From NCBI GenBank assembly GCA_013607775.1, contig VCAW01000076.1:1-39242 (forward strand): 39,242 nt of DNA, in the 5' to 3' direction. The DNA is from Campylobacterota bacterium. GTDB taxonomy: Bacteria; Campylobacterota; Campylobacteria; Campylobacterales; Sulfurovaceae. Numbering within the stretch: the first letter of the stretch is position 1; each line of letters starts with the position of its first letter. Below the pieces are notes generated by a model. That model was not told where the DNA came from and ran no database searches. It saw only the letters and a list, made by a program, of their open reading frames with translations. Positions 31,498 to 39,242 of this stretch are shown piece by piece. The position numbers and the translations under genes are program-made.

Positions 31498-32283
31498 TTA
31501 TTCATCTCCTTTATTTTGTTGATTGTCAATTTCTTTTCTTCCGCTTGTTTTAACAAGATAGATAAAGAAAAATATCATGATTAATGTAATAACGATACCT
31601 GATATCTTTTCCCATTGAAATACGTAAGTTCGTCCCTTTGGATCGTAAGCAAAACATAAAAGCAATTTTTTCGCTATTGTTGGGCCTATTTTCCCTTCAC
31701 CGGCTTCCATGACTGCCATTTTCACATCAAAAGGAAGTTGATTGATACCGTTAAGGTAACGTGTCACTTTTCCTTCTGGTGATAGCAGAATCAAAGTCCC
31801 GGGGTGAATATAATCTACAACGCCTGCCTTTGAGACCTCTTTTTTATAAGTGAAACCTACTTTTTCTGCTAACTCAGCAGAAGAGTTTCCATCACTTACA
31901 TAGAAGTGCCATGCATCGTGTACAAAATCACGTGGTATTGATTTTAGCATTGTTGCACGTTTCGCTTTAGCAAGTACAGGTGTTTCGCCCTCACCAAAAC
32001 TTACAGTAATTACTTTGTAATCTCTGTTTTCAGTTAAGTCAAGTTCTCCCAACATCTTTGCCATGTCTGCAAGCTGTGCATTACATATACCTGAACAGCG
32101 ATAGTAATTTAAAGAGAGCATGGCAGGTTTGCCATCCATCATTTTCTTTAAAGTTACTTTTTCGCCTTTTTCGTCGATAAATGTCATATCTAAAGGTACC
32201 ATAGCACCCAGTTTTTCATTTACGCCGATATTAGCTGCTTGTATTGATAACGTGAATAATACAAACATCAAAAGTTTTCTCAT
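31498..32283 (-). CDS. SCO1/SenC-type copper chaperone, membrane-anchored
   Basis: This is an exported thioredoxin-fold protein that delivers copper to the CuA site of subunit II. The 261 aa start with a signal peptide (MRKLLMFVLFTLSIQA) and contain the copper-binding CSGIC pair and the later conserved His in YIHPGTLIL. Unusually for a SCO protein there is a second helix near the C-terminus (GIVITLIMIFFFIYLVK). It is the first gene of the cox operon, so the chaperone is made before its client. A CRP/FNR-type box lies about 115 nt upstream. Confidence 0.88.
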   Translation of the reverse strand: MRKLLMFVLFTLSIQAANIGVNEKLGAMVPLDMTFIDEKGEKVTLKKMMDGKPAMLSLNYYRCSGICNAQLADMAKMLGELDLTENRDYKVITVSFGEGETPVLAKAKRATMLKSIPRDFVHDAWHFYVSDGNSSAELAEKVGFTYKKEVSKAGVVDYIHPGTLILLSPEGKVTRYLNGINQLPFDVKMAVMEAGEGKIGPTIAKKLLLCFAYDPKGRTYVFQWEKISGIVITLIMIFFFIYLVKTSGRKEIDNQQNKGDE

Positions 32284-32391
32284 TTACACTCCCTATTTTT
32301 TATTTTTACGTATTTATAAAAATAGTGGTTAGATTTTAGAGGAAGCTAACTTAAATGATAATGAAATATTATGTGTGTAGTTAAAAATAAA

Positions 32392-32405
32392 TTGATTTGT
32401 ATCAA
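32392..32405 (-). promoter_or_regulatory. CRP/FNR-type operator upstream of the sco-cox operon
   Basis: TTGATACAAATCAA on the minus strand (TTGATTTGTATCAA on the plus strand) is a perfect match to TTGATnnnnATCAA. CATAAT/TAATAT strings at 32366-32373 could be the -10, putting the box roughly 38-40 bases before the start. The rest of the 245-nt gap is A/T-rich with no gene. Confidence 0.65.
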
Positions 32406-32512
32406 AAATTTGAAGTTTTTTTAAAGTATTATTTTTTATTATTTTTATAGATAAATAGTAGTAATTAAAGTGTGGAGTTAATAAACTTGACGTTATAAGT
32501 TATATAATTATT

Positions 32513-32547
32513 CGCTAGAGAAAAAAGCTTATGCTTTTCCCTTAGCG
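32513..32547 (-). terminator. Hairpin overlapping the ddl stop codon
   Basis: CGCTA/TAGCG outer pairs and an AAAAGC/GCTTTT inner stem close around the ddl stop codon. On the minus strand the descending arm itself is T-rich (GCTTTTTT). It probably ends the aminotransferase-to-ddl transcript and separates it from the sco promoter. Confidence 0.45.
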
Positions 32548-33572
32548 CTTTGAATAGAGTGGATATATTGATAATCTACAGAGATTTTTTGTTCTTTTGG
32601 TAAGTTTTTAAAGAGTCTTTCTACCATTCCCTCAAAATCAGGGAAAAGATAATTCGCCATTGATCCAGGTATAGGATTGATTTCATTGAGCAATACTTCA
32701 CCCTCTACAACAAAAAAATCACAACGGATAATACTTCCTAAAAAGAGTGGATCATAGATTTTTTTGAAACTCTCTTGTATATTTGATTTCATGGCATCAT
32801 CAATGTCTGCAGCTAACACTTGAGAATCACGCGAAAAGTCCATATATTTCTTTTCAAAATCCAAAAATTCCTCTTTATGTGGCTCTTCTACAATAGAGAG
32901 TTCCCATTCGCTTGTGTAACATCCAGCTTGGTTGTACTCTTTTACACCCTCAATAAAAGGTTCAACTATCACATCTGTATCAAACTCAAATGCTACATCA
33001 AGTGCATAGTCAAGTTCACTGGCTTCTTTAACAATACTTACACCAATGCTCGAACCTAAACGTACAGGTTTTATAATCACAGGATAATCCATAGATATCT
33101 TTCTCTCATCATTTTTAGAGAGATATTCATAGGCAACTGTTTTTACCCCTAGACTCTCTGCCAAAAACTTTGTATAAAGCTTGTTGTATGAGAGTGCTGA
33201 CGCTTCCATACGTGGAGAGATAAATGGAATATTGAAAAATTCCATCATTGAGGCTATTTTTCCATCTTCTCCATCACGTCCGTGAATGAGGTTTAGAACA
33301 CCATCACAAGCTACTGCTTTACTTCCAAACATACCATCTACAAAGAATCCACCTTGCTTTAGTGTAAGTTGTTTGCCTTTTTTATACTCACCTGATGAGA
33401 AAAGTTTAGAGTTTATTTTATCTGTATCGACTAGATAAAATTCTCTATTAGGGCTTACAAAAATATAGGTTAGTGTAGATTTTTTAAGCACTTTCTTCAT
33501 AGTAATCGCAGAAACAATGCTTATTTCATGTTCAAAACTTGAGCCCCCAAAAAGAATAGCTATATTCATCAT
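32529..33572 (-). CDS. ddl: D-alanine--D-alanine ligase
   Basis: This cytoplasmic ATP-grasp enzyme joins two D-alanines for peptidoglycan synthesis. The 347 aa show the N-terminal ILFGGSSFEHEIS, the HGRDGEDG loop, the central EPFIEGVKEYNQA and the metal-binding NEINPIPGSM. The first of two ATGs is taken because AAGGT lies eight bases before it. It is the last gene of the run that begins with the aminotransferase, 8 nt after carA. Confidence 0.96.
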   Translation of the reverse strand: MMNIAILFGGSSFEHEISIVSAITMKKVLKKSTLTYIFVSPNREFYLVDTDKINSKLFSSGEYKKGKQLTLKQGGFFVDGMFGSKAVACDGVLNLIHGRDGEDGKIASMMEFFNIPFISPRMEASALSYNKLYTKFLAESLGVKTVAYEYLSKNDERKISMDYPVIIKPVRLGSSIGVSIVKEASELDYALDVAFEFDTDVIVEPFIEGVKEYNQAGCYTSEWELSIVEEPHKEEFLDFEKKYMDFSRDSQVLAADIDDAMKSNIQESFKKIYDPLFLGSIIRCDFFVVEGEVLLNEINPIPGSMANYLFPDFEGMVERLFKNLPKEQKISVDYQYIHSIQSAKGKA

Positions 33573-33580
33573 GCTACCTT

Positions 33581-34699
33581 TTATAGCATCTTGGCAAATT
33601 CGCCAAAGATATATGCTGATTCATGTGGTCCAGGACTTGCTTCTGGGTGATGTTGTACTGACATGATTGGAGAGTCATTATACTTAAGACCTTCAATCGT
33701 ATTATCAAACAGGTTCGCATGTGTTACTGTTGCTACTTCTGTAATGTTATCTGGTACATTATAGTTGTGGTTTTGTGCAGTAATCTCCACAGTGTTTGTC
33801 ATCGCGTTAAGTACCGGATGGTTTCCACCATGGTGTCCAAACTGCAACTTGTATGTATCATATCCATGAGCAATAGAAAGCAATTGATGTCCTAAACAGA
33901 TACCAAAAAGTGGCACTTTATGGGCAATGAGTTTTTTAATCTTCTCTTGCTCATCTTTAAGTATCAGTGGATCCCCCGGACCATTCGATAAAAATACCCC
34001 ATCAATCTCTTTACTGTCAATCTTAGCGATAATATCTTCCGCAGACATGTCATTAGGCACAACAGTTACTTCCATACCTGCATGCGTAAGTTCATTAAGG
34101 ATATTTCTTTTGATTCCAAAATCAAGTGCAATGATTTTTTTCGTTGTTTGTGGTTTTTCATAGCTGAAAGTATCAGTAGAGAAACGTGCTTCATTGTGTA
34201 CATAGGCTTCTTTGGTGCTTACCTGCTCAATATAGTTAACATCTTCAATACGTGGTGAAGTCTCTAGTACTTTTTTAAGTTCTACTTCATCATGTATCTC
34301 AGTCGAAGCCACCATCATCATGGCACCCTCTTCTCTTAACATTTTAGTGATAAAACGTGTGTCTATTTCACAAATACCAAGCACACCGTTTTTTTCAAGT
34401 AATTCAGCAAGTGTCTCTTCACATCTAAAGTTAGAAGGTCTGTCTTGATACGTACGTACGATGATACCCTTACAGTGTGCACCCTTGCTTTCCATATCTT
34501 GTGCATTACACCCAACATTCCCAATCTCTGGCATCGTAAAGGTCACAAATTGCCCAGCATAAGAGGGGTCAGTAACAATCTCTTGATAGCCAGTAAGAGA
34601 GGTGTTAAATACTATCTCCCCTACCGATGTTCCAGTAGCACCGAAACTTTTTGCCTCTAACAATAATCCATTTTCAAAATAAAGTGATACTTTTTGCAT
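33581..34699 (-). CDS. carA: Carbamoyl-phosphate synthase small subunit (glutaminase)
   Basis: This subunit releases ammonia from glutamine for carbamoyl phosphate synthesis, feeding arginine and pyrimidines. The 372 aa have the CarA N-terminal domain (FNTSLTGYQEIVTDPSYAGQ) and a class I amidotransferase with nucleophile motif GICLGHQLL and the His/Glu pair in HHPEASPGPHES. Its partner carB is not in this window. The start overlaps the DUF507 stop (TAATG). Confidence 0.97.
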   Translation of the reverse strand: MQKVSLYFENGLLLEAKSFGATGTSVGEIVFNTSLTGYQEIVTDPSYAGQFVTFTMPEIGNVGCNAQDMESKGAHCKGIIVRTYQDRPSNFRCEETLAELLEKNGVLGICEIDTRFITKMLREEGAMMMVASTEIHDEVELKKVLETSPRIEDVNYIEQVSTKEAYVHNEARFSTDTFSYEKPQTTKKIIALDFGIKRNILNELTHAGMEVTVVPNDMSAEDIIAKIDSKEIDGVFLSNGPGDPLILKDEQEKIKKLIAHKVPLFGICLGHQLLSIAHGYDTYKLQFGHHGGNHPVLNAMTNTVEITAQNHNYNVPDNITEVATVTHANLFDNTIEGLKYNDSPIMSVQHHPEASPGPHESAYIFGEFAKML

Positions 34700-35250
34700 T
34701 ATAACATTCCTCTTTTTGAGAGTTCCTCTTGATAAAACCTTTCATAGAGAAGCTCATAGTCTTGGCTTCCTGGAATCACTTCTTTTTCCATACCTCTAAT
34801 TTTGTCATAGACGATATCATCTATCTCATCATAAGCATCAGCAAAAGCTTTAAATGATTTAAAAATCACATTTTTTACCTGATTCTCATTCACATCATAC
34901 TCTGCAAGGTAGTTTTCATAGAGTTCATCCAAGATAAGGTGTGCCAAGTCATTATAACGGTCATCATAGTTCATAATGACACCCGCTTCAGGTGCCATCT
35001 TCTTTTTAATCATAAAGAAGAGTTGTCTCTCATCTGCATGCTGAAACTCTATCTCATCATAATTTTCATCTAAGATTTTTTTCACTTTTTCATCAAGTGC
35101 ATGCTCTTTGGCAAGGTTTTCATCGATGATTTTCTTAGCAGCTTCAACCACTGCTTCTCTTCCCTTTGGCATTGTGATAAAAGGTGCATTGGCTAAATCT
35201 ATTCCGATTTTGGTTGCTACATATCCCGTCTGTTGTGGTTTTAATCTCAT
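34699..35250 (-). CDS. DUF507 family protein
   Basis: This 183-aa protein begins MRLKPQQTGYVATKIGIDL and is rich in Asp and Glu, with long predicted helices. It resembles the DUF507 family, known from Campylobacterota and related groups and often next to carA. The function is unknown. No membrane or export signal is present. It lies 13 nt after purA and overlaps carA by one base. Confidence 0.75.
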   Translation of the reverse strand: MRLKPQQTGYVATKIGIDLANAPFITMPKGREAVVEAAKKIIDENLAKEHALDEKVKKILDENYDEIEFQHADERQLFFMIKKKMAPEAGVIMNYDDRYNDLAHLILDELYENYLAEYDVNENQVKNVIFKSFKAFADAYDEIDDIVYDKIRGMEKEVIPGSQDYELLYERFYQEELSKRGML

Positions 35251-35263
35251 TGCTACCCCTTTA

Positions 35264-36517
35264 TTATCTAATTATTGTGTCTTCACGTTCTGGACTTGTG
35301 GAGATAATCCCCATCTTCGTCCCTATCATCTCTTCAAGTGCTTCTATGTATGACTTAGCAGTCTCAGGTAAATCTTCAAATACTCTTACACCTTCTGTCT
35401 TGTCCCAACCAGGGAAAGATTTATATACAGGTGTTGCATCTTCTAAATCATAAGGTACATAGTTTATCTCTTTACCCTCTACTTCGTACGCTACACATAC
35501 TTTGACCTCATCAAAACCATCAAGAACGTCAAGTTTCATAAGTGCTACTTGGTCTACACCATTGACACGTACTGCATGACGCATAGCAACGGCATCAAAC
35601 CAACCACATCTTCTTGGACGACCAGTAGTTGTTCCGAATTCATGACCATTTTTACGTAATGTATCACCCTCGTCTCCAAAGTCTTCAGAAGGGAAAGGAC
35701 CGTTTCCTACTCTCGTACAGTATGCTTTTGCGATACCTGTGACTTTTCCAATGTCTTTAGGATTAATCCCAAGACCTGAACATGCTCCTGCACTTACAGT
35801 CGTAGATGATGTCACATAAGGGTATGTACCATGGTCGATGTCCAACATCGTTCCTTGCGCACCTTCAAGAAGTATCTTCTTATCTGCATCCATAATCTCC
35901 CACATCATCTGTGTGGTATCACAGATGTATGCGCCCAGTGCATCTTTGTAGCCCTGAAGTTCAGCCAAAAGCTCTGCTTCATTGGGTGCTTCGACACCCA
36001 TGGCATCAAAGACTGGCTTGTTCATAGCAAAGTATGCGACGATTTTAGCAGTCAATTTTTCAGGATTAAGAAGTTCTCCAAGTCTGTGTCCGATACGTGC
36101 GATTTTGTCACCATATGCAGGCCCGATTCCCTTACCTGTTGTACCGATGGCTTTGTCACCCTTCATACGTTCTCTGGCTTGGTCTATCTGTGCATGGTAA
36201 GGAAGTAAAACATGTGCTTTATCTGAAAGGAAAAGTCTTCCTTCCAAGTTATCAAACTGTACCATCTCTTTGATGAAATCTACAGGAGAAAGTACCACAC
36301 CATTTCCTACGATGTTCTTAGCAGAGGGATTAAGTACCCCTGATGGGATAAGGTGAAGTGCATACTTTTTATCACCTATGACAATGGTATGTCCTGCATT
36401 ATGTCCACCTGCAAAACGACATACATAGTCATGTGTTTGCGCCATATGGTCAACAATTTTCCCTTTACCTTCATCTCCCCATTGGAGACCTACAATTAAA
36501 TCTGCTTTACTACTCAT
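35264..36517 (-). CDS. purA: Adenylosuccinate synthetase
   Basis: This enzyme performs the GTP-dependent step from IMP to adenylosuccinate in AMP synthesis. The 417 aa have the phosphate-binding loop [14 protein letters not shown] at the start, [32 protein letters not shown] and the [10 protein letters not shown] signature. The length is normal. It directly abuts hisZ and is followed by the DUF507 gene after 13 nt. Confidence 0.98.
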   Translation of the reverse strand: MSSKADLIVGLQWGDEGKGKIVDHMAQTHDYVCRFAGGHNAGHTIVIGDKKYALHLIPSGVLNPSAKNIVGNGVVLSPVDFIKEMVQFDNLEGRLFLSDKAHVLLPYHAQIDQARERMKGDKAIGTTGKGIGPAYGDKIARIGHRLGELLNPEKLTAKIVAYFAMNKPVFDAMGVEAPNEAELLAELQGYKDALGAYICDTTQMMWEIMDADKKILLEGAQGTMLDIDHGTYPYVTSSTTVSAGACSGLGINPKDIGKVTGIAKAYCTRVGNGPFPSEDFGDEGDTLRKNGHEFGTTTGRPRRCGWFDAVAMRHAVRVNGVDQVALMKLDVLDGFDEVKVCVAYEVEGKEINYVPYDLEDATPVYKSFPGWDKTEGVRVFEDLPETAKSYIEALEEMIGTKMGIISTSPEREDTIIR

Positions 36518-37369
36518 CTACTTACCTTCTTTATCTATCTTATAACATACGCACTCATCTGTATAGAGTGCAAATCCTGCTGCTTCTACACCATCAATCG
36601 TGTAAATCCCACCCATTGCTAAAAGGCTGTTGTCTTCAAACATTCTAAATGTCAAAGAGTCATAATAACGCATCTTCGCATAGAAAAGTGGAGAGATGAC
36701 CATGTTGTCGTACTTCACTTGTTCTGTGGCTTCTTTTATCTTTTCAAGTTCTTCTTTAATGTCACTTGGAAATGCAGACAAGTCATTTAAATCACTCACT
36801 GCATTCATACGTACAAGCTGTTCAATCCAAGGTAAATCCGTACCCATTATCTGCTCAACATGCATAGACTTTAACACTTCAAGTGATACACCATACTTTT
36901 CATTAAGCAAATGCGGGATACGAATATTTGCTATCTGCATCACTGGCTTTGCATCCATCTCTGCTAGAAGCATTACCGCTGTTTTTGCTACCTCTTCAAA
37001 ACTCCCATCTATCACCTCAGCACCTATCTGGTACTGCTCTTTGGTTGGGAATGTCACTGTTGGCTGCACATAAAACCACTTTTTTGACTCTGTAGAACGC
37101 CCTAGCCTCTTTGTCACGATACGCACTACATCGGCAGTAGAATCTGCACGAAGTGTGACTTCATGGTTTTGCTCGTCATTGAGTTTAAGTAGTGGTTTTT
37201 TATCATCAAAACTCTCATGCTGGTGGTAGGAAAAAAGTGGTGTCACTATCTCTGCAAACCCTAGGTTTTCCAAAAGTTCAGCTGAGACAAACTCTATCTC
37301 TCTTTTTATCTTCGCTGACTCACCAAAGTAAAGTTTAGACCCCGAAGGGATTTCGTGTTCGTAAACCAT
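36518..37369 (-). CDS. hisZ: ATP phosphoribosyltransferase regulatory subunit (HisZ-like)
   Basis: This is a paralogue of the class II histidyl-tRNA synthetase catalytic domain that lacks the anticodon-binding part. In many bacteria HisZ partners the short form of HisG to allow histidine feedback. The 283 aa carry the class II-type start (SAELLENLGFAEIVTPLF) and motif 2-like segment TLRADSTADVVRIVTKRLG. It is shorter than typical HisZ (about 390 aa). Its partner hisG is not in the window. The start overlaps the aminotransferase stop by one base. Confidence 0.8.
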   Translation of the reverse strand: MVYEHEIPSGSKLYFGESAKIKREIEFVSAELLENLGFAEIVTPLFSYHQHESFDDKKPLLKLNDEQNHEVTLRADSTADVVRIVTKRLGRSTESKKWFYVQPTVTFPTKEQYQIGAEVIDGSFEEVAKTAVMLLAEMDAKPVMQIANIRIPHLLNEKYGVSLEVLKSMHVEQIMGTDLPWIEQLVRMNAVSDLNDLSAFPSDIKEELEKIKEATEQVKYDNMVISPLFYAKMRYYDSLTFRMFEDNSLLAMGGIYTIDGVEAAGFALYTDECVCYKIDKEGK

Positions 37370-38496
37370 TATTTCTCTTCTTTTTTCAAAATTGATTTAA
37401 AGTACTCTTCATGGAACACACGTGAAGCTGTACCATCAAAGTCTCTACGCCCAAGCTTAGCAAGTGCTAGTTCCACTGCTGTAACTGCTGCTACCATCTC
37501 ATACGGCTCTATAAGTCCCATTTGGTTGATACGGAAGATTTTACCTTTTAAGTGGTCTTGTCCTCCTGCTACGTTCACACCAAAGTCTGTTTTAAGCAAG
37601 TCACGTATCTCTTTGGCATTCTCATCATCAATCGTTGTCATAGAACGCGCTGGTGATGCAGGATACGAATGTAGTCCTAAAGCTTCAAGTGCAAAACGTG
37701 TTGCTTTCGCACGACGTGCTGTATCACAAAAGAGTTTACCTATACCACCGTTGGCATCTATCTCTTGAAGCACGGCACGCAGTCCAATGATAAGTGTCGT
37801 AGCAGCTGTATAAGCTGTCGTATTTTGTTTTTGTTTTTTTATCTCAGAAGCAAGATTTAGGTAGTACCCTTTTCCTGCACCTGTCTTTTCAATCGCTGCA
37901 TTGCTTAGACCAAGTATCGCTAACCCTGGTGGTAACATCAATGCCTTTTGACTCCCTGCAATCAAACAGTCAATGTTCTCAACGTTAATACGCTCTACAC
38001 CCACAGCGGTAATACCATCTGCAATAATCATAATACTCGGGTTAACAGCCTTTACTGCTGCTGCTATCTCTTCGACTGGGTGACGTAAACCACCTGCAGA
38101 CTCAGAAATCTGAATAGCAATGGCATCTACCGAAGGGTTCGCCTTCACAGCTTCTACCACTTCTTCAACCGTAGCAGGTGTATCCCACTCATGTTTTATC
38201 TCAATATTTTTAAGCCCATGTGCAAGTGCTATCTTGCCAAAACGCTCACCAAACTTTCCAGAGTTCACTGAAAGAAGTGTGTCATGACAAAGGTTCGTCA
38301 CAGCAGCTTCCATCGCTCCTGTTCCTGTGCTTGCAAGCATGATGACTTCATCGGTAGCAAAAAGTTTAAAAAGCAATTCTCTTGTCTCTTTAAAAATCGC
38401 TTCAAATTCTGGTGTTCTGTGGTGAAGTGTCGGTGTAGCCATTGCCAAACGTACAGACTCGGGTACTGGCGTAGGTCCTGGTGTAAAAAGTAACAT
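37369..38496 (-). CDS. Class V aminotransferase (serine-pyruvate / alanine-glyoxylate type)
   Basis: This PLP enzyme belongs to the small-molecule transaminase group that includes serine-glyoxylate and alanine-glyoxylate aminotransferases. The call begins at the ATG at 38496 (MLLFTPGPTPVPESVR, 375 aa): AGGAT lies six bases upstream, and the family starts with FTPGPTPV. The PLP lysine is in GSQKALMLPPG. Key features are HHRTPEFEAIF and TGTGAMEAA. The exact amino donor and acceptor cannot be read from sequence. It is the first gene of a six-gene run to ddl. Confidence 0.9.
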   Translation of the reverse strand: MLLFTPGPTPVPESVRLAMATPTLHHRTPEFEAIFKETRELLFKLFATDEVIMLASTGTGAMEAAVTNLCHDTLLSVNSGKFGERFGKIALAHGLKNIEIKHEWDTPATVEEVVEAVKANPSVDAIAIQISESAGGLRHPVEEIAAAVKAVNPSIMIIADGITAVGVERINVENIDCLIAGSQKALMLPPGLAILGLSNAAIEKTGAGKGYYLNLASEIKKQKQNTTAYTAATTLIIGLRAVLQEIDANGGIGKLFCDTARRAKATRFALEALGLHSYPASPARSMTTIDDENAKEIRDLLKTDFGVNVAGGQDHLKGKIFRINQMGLIEPYEMVAAVTAVELALAKLGRRDFDGTASRVFHEEYFKSILKKEEK

Positions 38497-38570
38497 AAAA
38501 ATCCTCGCAATCGCCATCATGACGACGGCGTAATTAGCGAGATTATATCGAAAAGGAGGTTAGATTTTGG

Positions 38571-38711
38571 TTATTTATAATGGTAACTACAAGAGACTAT
38601 AGCTATAGCGTCATCACAGACTTTATAAATCAATCTATGTTCATCGTTAATTCTACATGACCAAAGCCACCTATAATTTATATTTCTATCAAAAAGATTA
38701 CTTTTTATATC
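38571..38711 (-). pseudogene. C-terminal remnant of a YoeB/Txe-type toxin
   Basis: Forty-six codons remain open from just after an in-frame TGA to a TAA. They encode the end of a Txe/YoeB ribosome-dependent mRNA interferase: WLWSCRINDEHRLIYKV matches the family's WSRRI-x-x-EHRLVYKV, and it ends CSYHYK (family CRYHY). No start codon lies upstream in frame, and the N-terminal half and an antitoxin gene are missing. It is thus a decayed toxin-antitoxin module. It is absent from the ORF track. Confidence 0.75.
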
Positions 38712-38746
38712 TCAAAAAAGTATTATAACAACAAAAATAAAATTCA

Positions 38747-39181
38747 TTAATAAGCTTTTTTTATACGACCTATATCTTCTAAATAAGTACCAACTACTAA
38801 ACTCTCAATTGATGAAGTATCCCACTCTTTTTCAAAATTACTTGTAAAGTCTAAAATATCTGTTTTCTTAAATAAATATTCATTGTATGGAGCATTACAT
38901 GTATCAATACACTCTTTATCATTAAATTTATCTCTTAAAGAGCTTTTAGCCTTTTGTACTAATTCTTTACATTCTTCTATATTACTTGCATAACCAAGAA
39001 TTAAATCTGTGGCACCATACTGTATGTTTTCCAATAATTCTGATTGGGAAATATTATTTAATTGATTAAGAAAAACATCGAATTCAAATATTTCTTTTAG
39101 TTTTTTGTCCATAAAAATTCTATTCAAATCTGATTGTATATTTTGACCATCAGATAGTATTCGCCACATTAATAATTTCAA
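38747..39181 (-). CDS. Hypothetical protein, about 140 aa, start uncertain
   Basis: This A/T-rich ORF gives a largely helical, charged protein with no membrane segment. The track's start is a TTG at 39181; an ATG four codons in (MWRILSDG) is an alternative. The frame stays open upstream to a TAA near 39205 without another usual start, and no ribosome site is clear at either position. I recognise no family. It lies beside the toxin remnant in an accessory-looking stretch, and could itself be a fragment. Confidence 0.45.
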   Translation of the reverse strand: MKLLMWRILSDGQNIQSDLNRIFMDKKLKEIFEFDVFLNQLNNISQSELLENIQYGATDLILGYASNIEECKELVQKAKSSLRDKFNDKECIDTCNAPYNEYLFKKTDILDFTSNFEKEWDTSSIESLVVGTYLEDIGRIKKAY

Positions 39182-39242
39182 CGTTTCATCTGACCTTACG
39201 CACCTTTAACAAACCTTAAGCCTCTGCAATTCCAAATATGCC

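Noticed and set aside
39182-39242. Integron attC site or mobile-element end at the right edge
   Set aside because: GTTAAAG-like strings are present but no paired core sites or long palindrome can be formed in the visible sequence.
1-39242. CRISPR arrays, tRNA or rRNA genes, complete insertion sequences
   Set aside because: No regularly spaced repeats, cloverleaf with a recognisable anticodon arm, rRNA sequence or transposase ORF was seen on reading.

Overview
The window looks like a chromosome segment of a sulfur-oxidising, autotrophic campylobacterotal bacterium (Sulfurovum/Sulfurimonas-like). The evidence is the four-subunit porCDAB pyruvate:ferredoxin oxidoreductase (a reductive TCA cycle enzyme), a sulfide:quinone reductase, a ccoNOQP operon carrying the campylobacterotal DUF4006 subunit, AddAB-type recombination genes and an AT-rich sequence. 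The genus is inferred from gene content only. Almost everything is on the minus strand; only sqr, a small gene after it and a degenerate peptide-deformylase-like gene are on the plus strand.

Layout, left to right. 1-3.6 kb: a structured intergenic region, then porB, porA, porD and porC, with a terminator-like hairpin in the 5' leader. 3.6-10.4 kb: a tightly overlapping operon of peptide-type ABC transporter genes (binding protein, two permeases, fused double ATPase) ending in a frameshifted HAD phosphatase. 10.6-13.2 kb (+): sqr, a 53-codon gene absent from the ORF track, a hairpin, and a membrane-anchored deformylase homologue that has lost all its catalytic residues. 13.2-14.4 kb: a 72-aa hypothetical protein, then rpsI and rplM. 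14.5-21 kb: addB - unknown gene - addA. The unknown gene is AT-rich, carries a PD-(D/E)XK-like nuclease signature, and is joined to both neighbours by stop/start overlaps. addA also contains a translated palindromic repeat.

21-26 kb: the cbb3 oxidase operon ccoN-O-Q-P, DUF4006, a 35-aa membrane ORF absent from the ORF track, a TPM-like protein and a FixH-like protein. 26.1-32.3 kb: a second terminal oxidase operon in the order sco-coxA-coxC-coxD-coxB-ctaB, with an A2-type (YSHP) subunit I. Its subunit II ends in a di-haem tail that is clearly homologous to CcoP of the neighbouring cbb3 operon (39 of 56 identical residues in my hand alignment, no gaps). Both oxidase operons are preceded by a CRP/FNR-type palindrome, so the two enzymes may respond to the same redox or oxygen signal.

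32.5-38.5 kb: a housekeeping operon of a class V aminotransferase, a HisZ-like protein, purA, DUF507, carA and ddl. 38.5-39.2 kb: an AT-rich accessory edge with the C-terminal remnant of a YoeB/Txe toxin and an unrecognised ORF.

The strongest candidates for new biology are the nuclease-like gene embedded in addB-addA, the CcoP/CoxB di-haem module shared between two oxidases, the dead membrane-bound deformylase, and the two small genes below the ORF-track cutoff. No tRNA, rRNA, CRISPR array or complete insertion sequence was seen.
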